Of a DNA stretch of 64,000 nucleotides, positions 9,080-17,635 are shown piece after piece. The notes below the pieces were generated by a model that saw only the letters and a list, made by a program, of their open reading frames with translations, was not told the origin of the DNA and did no database searches. Source of the DNA: Campylobacter sp. RM16189 (lineage in GTDB: Bacteria > Campylobacterota > Campylobacteria > Campylobacterales > Campylobacteraceae); contig NZ_LIWR01000003.1 of assembly GCF_012978815.1 (NCBI RefSeq), positions 124,001 to 188,000 on the forward strand, read 5' to 3'. The position numbers and the translations under genes were made by a program. Within the stretch, counting starts at the first letter, position 1; each line of letters begins with the position of its first letter.

Positions 9080-10653
9080 AAACGATAATTGTATGTGATG
9101 CGATTCATCAGGTTGGTTTTGAAATTTTAAACCGTGAAGAAAATATAAAGGTAGTTGACGCTACTTCTGTACCAAAAGATAAGCTTTTGGAGATTATAGG
9201 CGAAGCGGATGTAGCGATAACCAGGAGCTCTACAGAAGTAGACGAGAGGTTTTTAAATGCGGCTAAAAATTTAAAAGCTCTTGTTAGAGCAGGCGTTGGT
9301 GTGGACAACGTAGATATAGATGGATGCTCCAAGCGAGGAATTATCGCTATGAACGTTCCTACGGCAAATACGATTGCAGCGGTTGAACTAACTATGGCTC
9401 ATATGTTGGCGGCTGCTAGAAGTTTTCCTTATGCTCATAATGCCCTAAAAATCGATAGAATATGGAAGCGCGAAAAATGGTACGGAGTTGAACTGTTTAA
9501 CAAAACTTTAGGTGTTATAGGTTTTGGCAACATAGGCTCAAGGGTTGCTACTAGAGCTGCTGCCTTTGGTATGCAAATAATAGCCTATGATCCATATATA
9601 GATCCATCTAAGGTAACTGATATGGGCGGAACTTATACTAGGGATTTTGATGATATTTTGGCTTGCGATTTTATCACCATCCATACTCCTAAGACAAAAG
9701 AGACTACCAATATAATAGGTGAAAATGAAATTTTAAAGATGAAAGATGGCGTAAGACTCATAAACTGCGCACGTGGCGGGCTTTATAACGAAGAGGCTCT
9801 TGAAAAAGCCTTAAAAAGTGGCAAGATAGCCTTTGCGGGTATTGATGTATTTTCCAAAGAGCCTGCGACAGATCACCCTCTGCTTGATCTTGATAATATT
9901 AGCGTTACTCCTCATCTTGGTGCAAATACTCTTGAGTCTCAAAGCAATATCGCTATCGCAGCAGCGGAACAGGCTATCAGTGCAGCTCGTGGCATAAGCT
10001 ATCCGAATGCTTTAAATTTGCCTATCAAGACAGAGGATCTACCTCCTTTTTTAGAGCCTTATATAGAGCTAATTTCCAAGATGTCTTTTTTAGCGGCACA
10101 AATGACTCACGCGCCTGTAAAGGCTATTAAGGTTGAGGCGGAAGGATATATAGGAAACTACATAAAATCTATGCTTACATTCGCTCTTGTAGGCGTTTTA
10201 AAAGAGAGTTTAGGGGATGGTATTAACTATGTAAATGCTAAATTTCTAGCCGATGAAAAAGGAATTTTAACAGATGCTATTTGTGTGCCAGAGAGTGGAT
10301 ATAAAAACAGAGTGACAGTAAAAGTTACTACAGATAGCGGTATAACATCAGTGAGCGGAACTGTGTTTGATGAATCGGATCAACGCATAGTGGGTATCAA
10401 CGGATTTAAAACCGACTTTAAGCCAAAAGGCAAGATGATAATATTTAAAAACTCCGATGTGCCTGGAGTAATTGCAAAAATTAGTGCTATTTTGGCAGAT
10501 GAAAAAATCAATATTGCAGACTTTAGATTGGGTCGAGATCAGCATGGATTTGCGCTTGCGGTTGTTCTTGTTGATGAAAAAATATCAAAAGAAACTCTTG
10601 GTAAATTAAATAGCCTTGATGTTTGTGTTTGGGCGAAATATGCTGTATTATAG
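9076..10653 (+). CDS. serA: D-3-phosphoglycerate dehydrogenase
   Basis: SerA (525 aa) oxidises 3-phosphoglycerate to 3-phosphohydroxypyruvate, the committed step of serine biosynthesis. It has the long architecture: catalytic and NAD-binding domains (residues 1-310; Rossmann motif GFGNIGSRVA, catalytic region RGGLYNEEAL and PHLGANT), an intervening domain (about 320-445) and a C-terminal ACT domain (about 450-525, DVPGVIAKISAIL) that usually gives serine feedback control. The start is GTG, overlapping the previous stop. A strong hairpin terminator follows, so this ends the operon. Confidence 0.97.
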   Translation: MKTIIVCDAIHQVGFEILNREENIKVVDATSVPKDKLLEIIGEADVAITRSSTEVDERFLNAAKNLKALVRAGVGVDNVDIDGCSKRGIIAMNVPTANTIAAVELTMAHMLAAARSFPYAHNALKIDRIWKREKWYGVELFNKTLGVIGFGNIGSRVATRAAAFGMQIIAYDPYIDPSKVTDMGGTYTRDFDDILACDFITIHTPKTKETTNIIGENEILKMKDGVRLINCARGGLYNEEALEKALKSGKIAFAGIDVFSKEPATDHPLLDLDNISVTPHLGANTLESQSNIAIAAAEQAISAARGISYPNALNLPIKTEDLPPFLEPYIELISKMSFLAAQMTHAPVKAIKVEAEGYIGNYIKSMLTFALVGVLKESLGDGINYVNAKFLADEKGILTDAICVPESGYKNRVTVKVTTDSGITSVSGTVFDESDQRIVGINGFKTDFKPKGKMIIFKNSDVPGVIAKISAILADEKINIADFRLGRDQHGFALAVVLVDEKISKETLGKLNSLDVCVWAKYAVL

Positions 10654-10690
10654 ATATTTTAAGCCTCTTCTTTAGGAGGCTTAAAATATT
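10654..10690 (+). terminator. Rho-independent terminator after serA
   Basis: A perfect 14-bp stem (10654-10667 pairing with 10676-10689, core AAGCCTC/GAGGCTT) encloses an 8-base loop, directly after the serA stop. AT-rich arms give it U-rich ends on both strands. Confidence 0.85.
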
Positions 10691-10709
10691 TACGGAGTGG
10701 TGAATTTAT

Positions 10710-10946
10710 ATGAATTATTTTCAAATTTTGATTTTTTGTTTGACTTTGTTTTTTATTATAGGATGTGAGAGTGAGGCACAAAGACGAAGCACTCAGAGTT
10801 TCGAGAGAATTTTAACCGAAAAGAAAAAATTTCAAAAGATAAAAGAAGATAATCCAAGTGTAAGCGAACAGCTTATGAGAGAGATATATTCTCAATCAGA
10901 TGGAAGTGAAAAGAAAAAAGGGACTTTTAAATTCGGTGAAAAATAA
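10710..10946 (+). CDS. Small putative lipoprotein
   Basis: This 78-residue protein begins with a hydrophobic signal (ILIFCLTLFFIIGCES) that ends in a lipobox-like IIGC at about residue 19, so it is probably lipid-anchored. The rest is charged, Lys/Glu-rich and lacks any motif I know. GGAGTGG (10694-10700) lies upstream of the ATG. It stands alone between the serA terminator and the efp promoter. Function unknown. Confidence 0.75.
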   Translation: MNYFQILIFCLTLFFIIGCESEAQRRSTQSFERILTEKKKFQKIKEDNPSVSEQLMREIYSQSDGSEKKKGTFKFGEK

Positions 10947-10999
10947 GCCTTTTAGCTACACAATTTTTTAAAATAATAAATCTATAATTGTAATTTTGA

Positions 11000-11005
11000 T
11001 ATAAT
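11000..11005 (+). promoter_or_regulatory. -10 box of the efp promoter
   Basis: TATAAT preceded by TTTTGA, 27 bases before the efp ATG. AAGGAG (11021-11026) provides the ribosome site. Confidence 0.65.
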
Positions 11006-11031
11006 CGGCGATTATTTAATAAGGAGAATTT

Positions 11032-11598
11032 ATGGCAACATACTCAATGGGAGATTTAAAAAAAGGCTTAAAGATCGAATTAGACGGCGTTCCTTACAAG
11101 GTAGTTGAATATCAACACGTAAAACCGGGCAAAGGAGCGGCTTTTGTAAGAGCTAAGATTAAGTCGTTTATAGACGGTAAAGTACTTGAAAAGACATTTC
11201 ACGCGGGCGATAAAGCCGATCAGCCAAATTTGGAAGAAAAGCAGATGCAGTATCTTTACGATGACGGTGAGTATTGCCAGTTTATGGATACGGCGACTTA
11301 CGAGCAAGTAGCGATCAGTGACGATGATGTGGGTGAAGTTAAAAAATGGATGATAGACGGTATGATGGTTGATATACTTTTCCACAACGGCAAGGCTATC
11401 GGTGTCGAGGTGCCTCAAGTGGTTGAACTAAAGATAGTAGAAACTCCGCCAAATTTCAAGGGCGACACGCAAGGCGGTAAAAAGCCTGCTACGCTTGAAA
11501 GCGGTGCTGTTGTGCAAATACCTTTTCACGTGCTTGAAGGCGAAGTTATCCGCGTAGATACCGTTAGAGGCGAGTATATCGAGAGAGCTAATAAATAA
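11032..11598 (+). CDS. efp: Elongation factor P
   Basis: EF-P (188 aa) binds stalled ribosomes and speeds peptide bond formation at polyproline stretches. The three beta-barrel domains are recognisable: a KOW-like N-domain ([13 protein letters not shown]), a central OB domain and a C-terminal OB domain. The loop that is post-translationally modified in EF-P reads [10 protein letters not shown], with Lys at the tip (K35, counted by eye), which suits beta-lysylation-type modification. The length is standard. It has its own promoter and AAGGAG site. It converges with the selenoprotein gene across a shared hairpin. Confidence 0.97.
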   Translation: MATYSMGDLKKGLKIELDGVPYKVVEYQHVKPGKGAAFVRAKIKSFIDGKVLEKTFHAGDKADQPNLEEKQMQYLYDDGEYCQFMDTATYEQVAISDDDVGEVKKWMIDGMMVDILFHNGKAIGVEVPQVVELKIVETPPNFKGDTQGGKKPATLESGAVVQIPFHVLEGEVIRVDTVRGEYIERANK

Positions 11599-11658
11599 GT
11601 TTTGAAAGCAACTTGAGTCTTAAAATTTAAGTTCAAGCTTTGCAAATTTAGTTGATAA

Positions 11659-11684
11659 AGCCAAAGCCGAATTTAGCTTTGGCT
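11659..11684. terminator. Shared hairpin between efp and the converging SelW-like gene
   Basis: A 9-bp stem AGCCAAAGC (11659-11667) pairs with GCTTTGGCT (11676-11684) around an 8-base loop, followed by CTTT. It lies 60 bases after efp and 10 bases beyond the stop of the minus-strand gene, so it may serve both. Confidence 0.65.
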
Positions 11685-11693
11685 CTTTAGAAT

Positions 11694-11942
11694 TTAAGCG
11701 GATTTTAGGCTTTGTACCAAAGCTTCGATCTCTTCGTTATTTGGTAGAGCATTTACGGTAGTGCCTATCAGATCTTTTTTGGAAAATACAACTTTTCCAT
11801 CAACTTCAACTATGAAGTTTCCGCCACTTCCGACGACCTTGCTAACCCTAGCACCTTTGATTTCTGAAAGTATTTTTTCTTCTACACGAGAAGCTGTCGG
11901 TTTGTAATTTCAAGAATTACAATAAGTAATCTTTACTTCCAT
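11694..11942 (-). CDS. SelW/Rdx-family selenoprotein with an in-frame TGA
   Basis: Reading the minus strand from ATG 11942 gives 82 residues if the TGA at 11910-11912 is read as selenocysteine. The N-terminus is then MEVKITYCNSU, a strand followed by the Rdx-family CxxU redox motif (C8, U11). The rest fits the thioredoxin-like SelW fold: a helix, the segment VSKVVGSGGNFIVEVDGKVVFSK (quoted in parts: VVGSGGNF, VEVDGKVVF) and a final helix. AAGGAC precedes the ATG. A small hairpin 16 bases 3' of the TGA (11879-11893, loop CGUGU in the RNA) could be the bacterial SECIS element. Rdx proteins are thiol redox proteins of uncertain substrate. Standard gene calling would miss this gene. SelA, SelB, SelC and SelD must be encoded elsewhere. 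Confidence 0.85.
11879..11893 (-). promoter_or_regulatory. Candidate SECIS hairpin
   Basis: In the minus-strand RNA, CUUCU pairs with AGAAG around loop CGUGU, 16 bases after the UGA. Bacterial SECIS elements are short hairpins just 3' of the UGA with G and U in the apical loop. The stem is short, so this is tentative. Confidence 0.45.
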
Positions 11943-12000
11943 TTATGTCCTTTCTTGTCAAGAAGTTTTGAATTCTAACACAAATTCAGTTAATCTAACG

Positions 12001-12006
12001 TATAAT
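12001..12006 (+). promoter_or_regulatory. -10 box of the DJ-1 family gene promoter
   Basis: TATAAT lies 26 bases before the ATG at 12033; AAAGGAG is the ribosome site. The promoter is divergent from the selenoprotein gene. Confidence 0.6.
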
Positions 12007-12032
12007 CAAGAAACAACTTTAAAGGAGCAGAT

Positions 12033-12581
12033 ATGAAAAAAGTAGCTGTAATGCTTGCAAACGGCTTTGAAGAGATTGAAGCGATAACCATTATCGATGT
12101 ATTAAAAAGAGCGGGAGCTGAGGCGAAATTTGTAGGGCTTGATGCGGATATTCTTACAGGAGCTCATGGCGTAAAAGTTCATGCCGACACTACGCTTGAA
12201 AAAATTTGCGAAAGCGAGTTTGACATGATAGTGCTTCCAGGAGGCTTGCCGGGAGCGGAACACCTAGCAAACAGCGCTAAACTTCAAGCGCTTTTAAAAG
12301 AATTTGATAGCAAAGGCAAATTTATAGGCGCCATTTGCGCAGCTCCTATGGCTTTAGCAAAGGCCGGCGTGATAAAAGAGAGCTACACTTGCTATCCAAG
12401 CTTTGAAGCTCACGTTAAAGATAGCGGATATATAAGCTCTCAAAATGTCGTAAAAGACGGCAACATCATTACTTCTCGAGGTCCTGCTACGGCTATGGAA
12501 TTTGCGCTTGAGCTGGTTAAAAATCTCTGCGGAGAGAAAATTTACAAAGAGGTAAAAGAGGGTCTTTTATTTACTGTGTAA
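12033..12581 (+). CDS. DJ-1/PfpI family protein (YajL-like)
   Basis: This 182-residue protein belongs to the DJ-1/ThiJ/PfpI superfamily of small glutamine-amidotransferase-like folds. It shows the N-terminal MLANGFEEIEA with the conserved Glu (about residue 16), the nucleophile elbow IGAICAAPMAL with Cys at about residue 103, and the SRGPATAMEF segment near the C-terminus. Family members act as protein or small-molecule deglycases or as oxidative-stress chaperones; the older label as a thiazole biosynthesis protein is doubtful. It has its own promoter. It faces the redox selenoprotein gene divergently, which may be coincidence. Confidence 0.9.
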   Translation: MKKVAVMLANGFEEIEAITIIDVLKRAGAEAKFVGLDADILTGAHGVKVHADTTLEKICESEFDMIVLPGGLPGAEHLANSAKLQALLKEFDSKGKFIGAICAAPMALAKAGVIKESYTCYPSFEAHVKDSGYISSQNVVKDGNIITSRGPATAMEFALELVKNLCGEKIYKEVKEGLLFTV

Positions 12582-12692
12582 AATTGAGTTAAATTTGCTT
12601 ACAAATGCCAAATTTACTAGCTATTTTTTGTAAATTCAGGTATCATCAAGCAACCGATTTTATCGGAAATTTGATTTTAAGGAAACGTTACT

Positions 12693-12935
12693 GTGAATAT
12701 TTACGTCGGTAACTTGTCATATCGCATGACTGAGGCAGAGCTTAAGGATACTTTTTCGCCATTTGGTGAAGTAAAACGTGCAAGAATCGTTAAAGATCGA
12801 GACACAAATCGCTCAAAAGGGTTTGGATTTGTTGAAATGGATGATGCCGAAGCAGTCAAGGCGATAGAAGCGTTAAATGACAAAGAGGTAGGCGGAAGGG
12901 CTTTAAGAGTAAATGAAGCTCGCCCAAAAGAGTAA
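12693..12935 (+). CDS. RRM-domain RNA-binding protein
   Basis: This 80-residue protein is a single RNA recognition motif. RNP2 reads IYVGNL at residues 3-8 and RNP1 reads KGFGFVEM at about residues 42-49, with the aromatic residues for base stacking in place. It resembles the short RRM proteins of cyanobacteria and epsilonproteobacteria, thought to bind single-stranded RNA, perhaps as chaperones. The start is GTG with AAGGA upstream. It is monocistronic and is followed by a strong terminator. Base composition is richer in GC than its flanks. Confidence 0.92.
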   Translation: MNIYVGNLSYRMTEAELKDTFSPFGEVKRARIVKDRDTNRSKGFGFVEMDDAEAVKAIEALNDKEVGGRALRVNEARPKE

Positions 12936-12940
12936 AATTT

Positions 12941-12964
12941 AGCCGCTCGCTTGGGCGGCTTTTT
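12941..12964 (+). terminator. Rho-independent terminator after the RRM gene
   Basis: AGCCGCTC (12941-12948) pairs with GGGCGGCT (12953-12960), one G-U pair, around loop GCTT, then a T tract (12960-12964). Confidence 0.88.
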
Positions 12965-13063
12965 AAAATTTATGCGATTTAAATTTCTGTTTTTAAACTC
13001 TCTAGTTTTTAAATTTTTTAAGCCTTTATTGCCAAATTTTAGGTTTGGTTTGAAGCTGTTTTT

Positions 13064-13975
13064 ATGAACCAGCAGATCATCTCTCGTATAGCTCCTACTC
13101 CAAGTGGATTTCTTCACGCCGGAAATGTATATAATTTTCTTTTAACTTATCTTTTTACACGTGCTTTTGATGGAATTTTGCACCTTCGTATTGATGATTA
13201 CGATCTTGTGAGATACAAAAGCCAATATACCGAAAACATCTTTCGCGTGCTTGATATGCTTGGTATTGATTTTGACGGCGGAGCTAGTTCGGTGGCTGAA
13301 TTTGAGGCAAATTTTAGCTCCAAATTTAGAGCTTCAAACTACGAAGCCGCGCTTAAGAGACTTGAAAATTTAGGAGTTTGCTATACTTGCGAGTGCTCTC
13401 ATTCGATGAAAAATTCCTTTATAAACGGCATCTATAAACAAATTTGCCTAAACAAAAATCTAAAATTTATTCCGGGTAAAACCTGCGTCAGACTTCACGT
13501 AAATAGCGATGAGATGATAGAAGTTGGTTGTGACGGCACAAAATTTGGGCTTGCAAATCTAAACCAAAGCAAAAGTATAAATTTGGCTAAAGACATGGGT
13601 GATTTTATGATATATAAAAAAGACGGCACCGCCGCTTATAACCTTGCAAGTCTCATTGATGACGAGCAGCTTGGAGTAAATTTGCTCGTGCGCGGAGAGG
13701 ATCTGCTTGAGTGTTCGGCAGCTCAAAAATATACGGCAAATTTGCTTGGATTAAATTTCAAAAACTCAAATTTCATCCATCACAGCCTGCTTAAAAGCGG
13801 AGATAAAAAGCTATCAAAAACTTCAAATGCGCCTGCCGTAAATTTAAAAGACGGTGCAAAAATTCACTATAAATTTCTAGCTAAAAAACTCGGTTTAAAC
13901 GAAGCAAAATGCGACACTTTATCAAATTTACTTGAAGCCTTTAAAGAAAATATAAGCCATATAAAAGCGCTCTAA
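13064..13975 (+). CDS. Glutamyl-Q tRNA(Asp) synthetase-like protein
   Basis: This 303-residue protein is a class I aminoacyl-tRNA synthetase core of the GluRS type, lacking the anticodon-binding half. The HIGH-like motif is in APTPSGFLHAGN (residues 10-21) and the KMSKS-like motif is KLSKT near residue 246. A zinc-type set CECS then YKQIC (about residues 110-127) matches GluQ-RS, which attaches Glu to queuosine of tRNA-Asp. A full GluRS would be about 430 residues or more. The start ATG overlaps no gene; no clear Shine-Dalgarno is visible. Whether this host makes queuosine cannot be judged from the window. The alternative is a diverged GluRS paralogue. Confidence 0.82.
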   Translation: MNQQIISRIAPTPSGFLHAGNVYNFLLTYLFTRAFDGILHLRIDDYDLVRYKSQYTENIFRVLDMLGIDFDGGASSVAEFEANFSSKFRASNYEAALKRLENLGVCYTCECSHSMKNSFINGIYKQICLNKNLKFIPGKTCVRLHVNSDEMIEVGCDGTKFGLANLNQSKSINLAKDMGDFMIYKKDGTAAYNLASLIDDEQLGVNLLVRGEDLLECSAAQKYTANLLGLNFKNSNFIHHSLLKSGDKKLSKTSNAPAVNLKDGAKIHYKFLAKKLGLNEAKCDTLSNLLEAFKENISHIKAL

Positions 13976-14017
13976 AAGCTACTATTTTGTAAAATCAAGC
14001 CTAATAAAGGAATGATT

Positions 14018-17000
14018 ATGAGCGATTTTACACATTTACATCTGCACACCGAATACTCCTTGCTTGACGGAGCCAACAAGATAAAAGAGCTTGCCAAAAC
14101 GCTTAAAAAACAAGGCGTAAGCTCAGTAGCAATAACAGATCATGGAAATATGTTTGGCGCAATTGATTTTTACAAGACGATGAAGGGCGAGGGCATAAAG
14201 CCTATAATCGGCATAGAAGCTTATATACACAACAGCGAAGATGTCGGAGATAAGAGCTCTAAGCAACGCTTTCACCTGTGTCTTTTTGCTAAAAACGAGA
14301 TTGGTTATAAAAATTTGATGTATCTAAGCTCGATGAGCTATATAGAGGGCTTTTACTACTATCCGCGTATCAATAAAAAACTATTAAGAGAGCATAGCGA
14401 GGGCGTGATATGTAGCTCCGCATGCCTTCAAGGCGAAGTGAATTGGCATCTAAACGAAAGCGAACGAAATTTGCGCTACGGAGCGGGCGGATATGAAAAA
14501 GCGCTTGAAGTGGCGCGCGAGTATAAGGAAATTTTCGGTGAGGATTTTTATCTTGAGATCATGCGCCACGGTATCGGTGATCAGCGCAGGATTGATGATC
14601 AAATTTTGCGTATAGCAAAAGAGCTTGACATCAAGATAATCGCTACTAACGACACGCACTATACGTTTCAGCAAAGAGCCGACGCGCACGAAGTTTTTAT
14701 GTGTATCGCGATGAACAAACTGCTTGATGATCCAAACCGCTTGCGCCATAGCGTGCATGAGTTTTACGTTAAGACTCCGGCTCAGATGAGCGAGCTTTTT
14801 GCCGATATCCCTGAAGCTATAGCAAACACGCAAGAGATTGCAGAAAAATGCAATCTTGAGATAAAGCTTGGCGACGCGACACCGCCAAATTTTAAATTTA
14901 CCCTTGAATGCGCAGCCGAGCGAGGACTAAGTCTGCCGGAGCCTGATAATCGCTACAGCTTTGCAAACGACTCGGTGTTTTTTGAATATGAGTGCAGAAA
15001 CGGTCTTGCCGAGCGGCTTAAATTTGTGCCTGAAGAAAAGCACGAAGAGTATAAAAAGCGCCTTGAAGTTGAGATAGATATCATAAATAAGATGAATTTT
15101 CCGGGCTACATGATGATCGTTTGGGATTTTATAAGGGAGGCTAAGAAGCGTGGCGTGCCGGTGGGTCCGGGACGTGGTTCGGCTGCCGGAAGCTTGGTGG
15201 CGTATAGTCTTAGGATAACTGATATCGATCCCATACCTTACAACCTGCTTTTTGAGAGGTTTTTAAATCCAGAGCGCGTAAGCATGCCCGATATTGACGT
15301 GGATTTTTGTCAGGATAGAAGAGGCGAAATAATTGATTATGTGATCGAAAAATACGGTAAATTTAACGTAGCTCAGGTTATAACGTTTGGTAAATTGCTT
15401 GCAAAAGGCGTTATCCGCGATGTGGCAAGGGTTTGTAATATGCCTTATGCCGAGGCTGACGCTATGGCTAAGCTCATACCTGATGAGCTTAATATAACTC
15501 TTGAAAAAGCCTTTGAAAAAGAGCCAAAGATAAAAGAGCTCATCGATAAAAATGCAAATGCGGCTAGAATTTGGAAATTTGCACTTGATTTAGAGGGCCT
15601 AAACCGCAACGCAGGCATGCACGCGGCAGGAGTGGTTATCTCAAACGAAGAACTTTGGAACAAAGCCCCGCTGTTTCGACAGCCAAATAGTGCTGAAGAT
15701 CACTACGTAACGCAATATAGTCTAAAATATCTTGAGGACGTCGATCTTATCAAATTTGACTTCCTTGGACTTAAAACCCTAACGGTTATTAATAATGCGA
15801 TAAAACTTATCAAAAATCGCTTTGGTAAGGATATTATCTGGGAGACGATTGATATAAACGATAAAAAAACTTATGAGATTATTCAAAGCGGACAAGCGAT
15901 AGGACTCTTTCAAGTGGAGGGTGAAGGTATGCGCAAGCTTGGCTTTAGCCTAAAGCCTGACTGTTTTGATGATATTATCGCGATGGTTGCACTTTATCGT
16001 CCTGGGCCTATGGATCTTATTCCTGATTTTGTTGCAAGGAAGCATAAAGAAGCCGAGATAACATATATTTTCCCGGAACTTGAGCCTATTTTAGCTCCTA
16101 CTTACGGCGTTATCGTATATCAGGAGCAGGTTATGCAGATAGTTCAAACCATAGGCGGATTTAGTCTTGGAGGTGCGGACTTGGTGCGCCGTGCAATGGG
16201 TAAAAAGATAAAAGAGGAGATGGATAGGCTTAAAGGGCAGTTCGTAGAAGGTGCGATTACAAAGGGACTAAACGGAACAAAGGCTGACGAGCTCTTTGAG
16301 ATGATTTTGAAATTTGCTTCTTACGGATTTAACAAATCGCATGCCGCAGCTTATGCGATGATAATCTTTCAAACTGCATATCTAAAGACCTATTATCCTG
16401 CCGAATTTATGGCGGCGTTGCTAACAAGCGAGGAGGATAACGCGGATAAAATCGCAAAATACATCGACGAAACAAAGCGTATGAACATATCCATACTTCC
16501 GCCTTGTATAAATCGCTCTATGCAAGAATTTAGCGTTGTTAGCGAAAATGGAAGCGACGCTATTATTTACGGTCTTGGAGCGATTAAAGGCGTTGGCGGT
16601 GCAGCGATAGAAAATATCATTGAGGAGCGTAAAAATGGAGAATTTAAAGAGCTTGACGATTTTGTTTCGCGTATAGACAGCTTTAGAGTAAATAGAAGAG
16701 TTGTTGAAAGCCTCATAAAATCAGGCGCTTTTGATACTTTTGGCTTTACTAGAAAGATGATGTTTAATAACCTTGATAATATAATGGAAGCTTGCAAAAG
16801 CGCTGCACAGATTAAGAAAAATAGCGCAGAAAGCCTCTTTGGCGAAGATGAGAGCATGAATAACGTGAAGGTAAATTTGCTGGCGGACGATACGGAATTT
16901 GAGCTAAAAGAGAGGCTTTTATACGAAAGAGATAGCGTGGGAATTTATCTTTCGGGTCATCCTTTGCAGGACTTTAAGGCGCAAATTGACGAGATAAGCT

Positions 17001-17632
17001 ACACTTTAAGCTCGGAATTTGAAAGCATGGGCGAGAGTGCGGAGCTGCTTGTAGTGGGAAAGATCGAAGATATCAGCACGAGGATAGCTAAAAATAGCGG
17101 CAAGAAAATCGGCACCTTAAACGTGCTTGATTTTCACGGAAATATCGAAATAACGCTATTTGATCGCGAACTTGCCGAGCTTGAAAAGCTTGGAAATGCA
17201 GTTTATGAGACTCCTTACGCCTTTAAGATAAATTTTTCTCGAGACGGACAGTTTAACCGCATAAGGCTTATAGAGATGGTTAGTCTTGAGGATGCTAAAG
17301 ATATGAATTTCAAGGCGCGAACCTTTAAGAAGCGAAATTTTAACGGCAACGGAAGTTATCAAAACGTCTCAAATGGCGGCTCAAGCTATGGTGAAAAGCC
17401 TAGAAATTTAACTCCGCTTGAGCTAAATTTGGACATGGTAAGCCTTAGCAAGGATATGATAACTAATATCTACCGCCTAGCTCAGCAAGATCATCGCAAT
17501 GGGATTGAAAAGAACAATAAAAGCCTAATCATAAAGATAGCCAACCCCGAGCAAAATCAAATTTTAGTTTATAGCACGGAATTTGTAGTAAGCGATAATT
17601 TTGAAGAAAAGGTAAATAACTTAGCAGGATAA
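14018..17632 (+). CDS. dnaE: DNA polymerase III alpha subunit
   Basis: DnaE (1204 aa) is the catalytic subunit of the replicative polymerase. The N-terminal PHP domain starts at FTHLHLHTEYSLLDG. The polymerase core carries VGPGRGSAAGSLVAY and the catalytic aspartates in MPDIDVDF. A helix-hairpin-helix region follows (about 820-900), then an OB domain (about 985-1075) and a less conserved tail. I chose ATG 14018 because AAGG (14007-14010) is seven bases upstream; ATG 14012 would add Met-Ile. It is followed four bases later by an acetyltransferase gene. CGC is a common arginine codon here. Confidence 0.97.
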   Translation: MSDFTHLHLHTEYSLLDGANKIKELAKTLKKQGVSSVAITDHGNMFGAIDFYKTMKGEGIKPIIGIEAYIHNSEDVGDKSSKQRFHLCLFAKNEIGYKNLMYLSSMSYIEGFYYYPRINKKLLREHSEGVICSSACLQGEVNWHLNESERNLRYGAGGYEKALEVAREYKEIFGEDFYLEIMRHGIGDQRRIDDQILRIAKELDIKIIATNDTHYTFQQRADAHEVFMCIAMNKLLDDPNRLRHSVHEFYVKTPAQMSELFADIPEAIANTQEIAEKCNLEIKLGDATPPNFKFTLECAAERGLSLPEPDNRYSFANDSVFFEYECRNGLAERLKFVPEEKHEEYKKRLEVEIDIINKMNFPGYMMIVWDFIREAKKRGVPVGPGRGSAAGSLVAYSLRITDIDPIPYNLLFERFLNPERVSMPDIDVDFCQDRRGEIIDYVIEKYGKFNVAQVITFGKLLAKGVIRDVARVCNMPYAEADAMAKLIPDELNITLEKAFEKEPKIKELIDKNANAARIWKFALDLEGLNRNAGMHAAGVVISNEELWNKAPLFRQPNSAEDHYVTQYSLKYLEDVDLIKFDFLGLKTLTVINNAIKLIKNRFGKDIIWETIDINDKKTYEIIQSGQAIGLFQVEGEGMRKLGFSLKPDCFDDIIAMVALYRPGPMDLIPDFVARKHKEAEITYIFPELEPILAPTYGVIVYQEQVMQIVQTIGGFSLGGADLVRRAMGKKIKEEMDRLKGQFVEGAITKGLNGTKADELFEMILKFASYGFNKSHAAAYAMIIFQTAYLKTYYPAEFMAALLTSEEDNADKIAKYIDETKRMNISILPPCINRSMQEFSVVSENGSDAIIYGLGAIKGVGGAAIENIIEERKNGEFKELDDFVSRIDSFRVNRRVVESLIKSGAFDTFGFTRKMMFNNLDNIMEACKSAAQIKKNSAESLFGEDESMNNVKVNLLADDTEFELKERLLYERDSVGIYLSGHPLQDFKAQIDEISYTLSSEFESMGESAELLVVGKIEDISTRIAKNSGKKIGTLNVLDFHGNIEITLFDRELAELEKLGNAVYETPYAFKINFSRDGQFNRIRLIEMVSLEDAKDMNFKARTFKKRNFNGNGSYQNVSNGGSSYGEKPRNLTPLELNLDMVSLSKDMITNIYRLAQQDHRNGIEKNNKSLIIKIANPEQNQILVYSTEFVVSDNFEEKVNNLAG

Positions 17633-17635
17633 ACA

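Noticed and set aside
11080..11418. 112-residue minus-strand frame opposite efp
   Set aside because: Pure antisense of efp; no ribosome site and no family resemblance.
11910..11912. Treating the TGA as a nonsense mutation making a pseudogene
   Set aside because: The TGA falls exactly at the Sec/Cys position of the CxxU motif, the rest of the frame is intact, and a candidate SECIS hairpin follows; a random stop there is much less likely.
12701..13117. 138-residue minus-strand frame over the RRM gene
   Set aside because: It crosses the RRM gene and its terminator and overlaps the start of the GluQ-like gene; the peptide is low in complexity and unlike any family.
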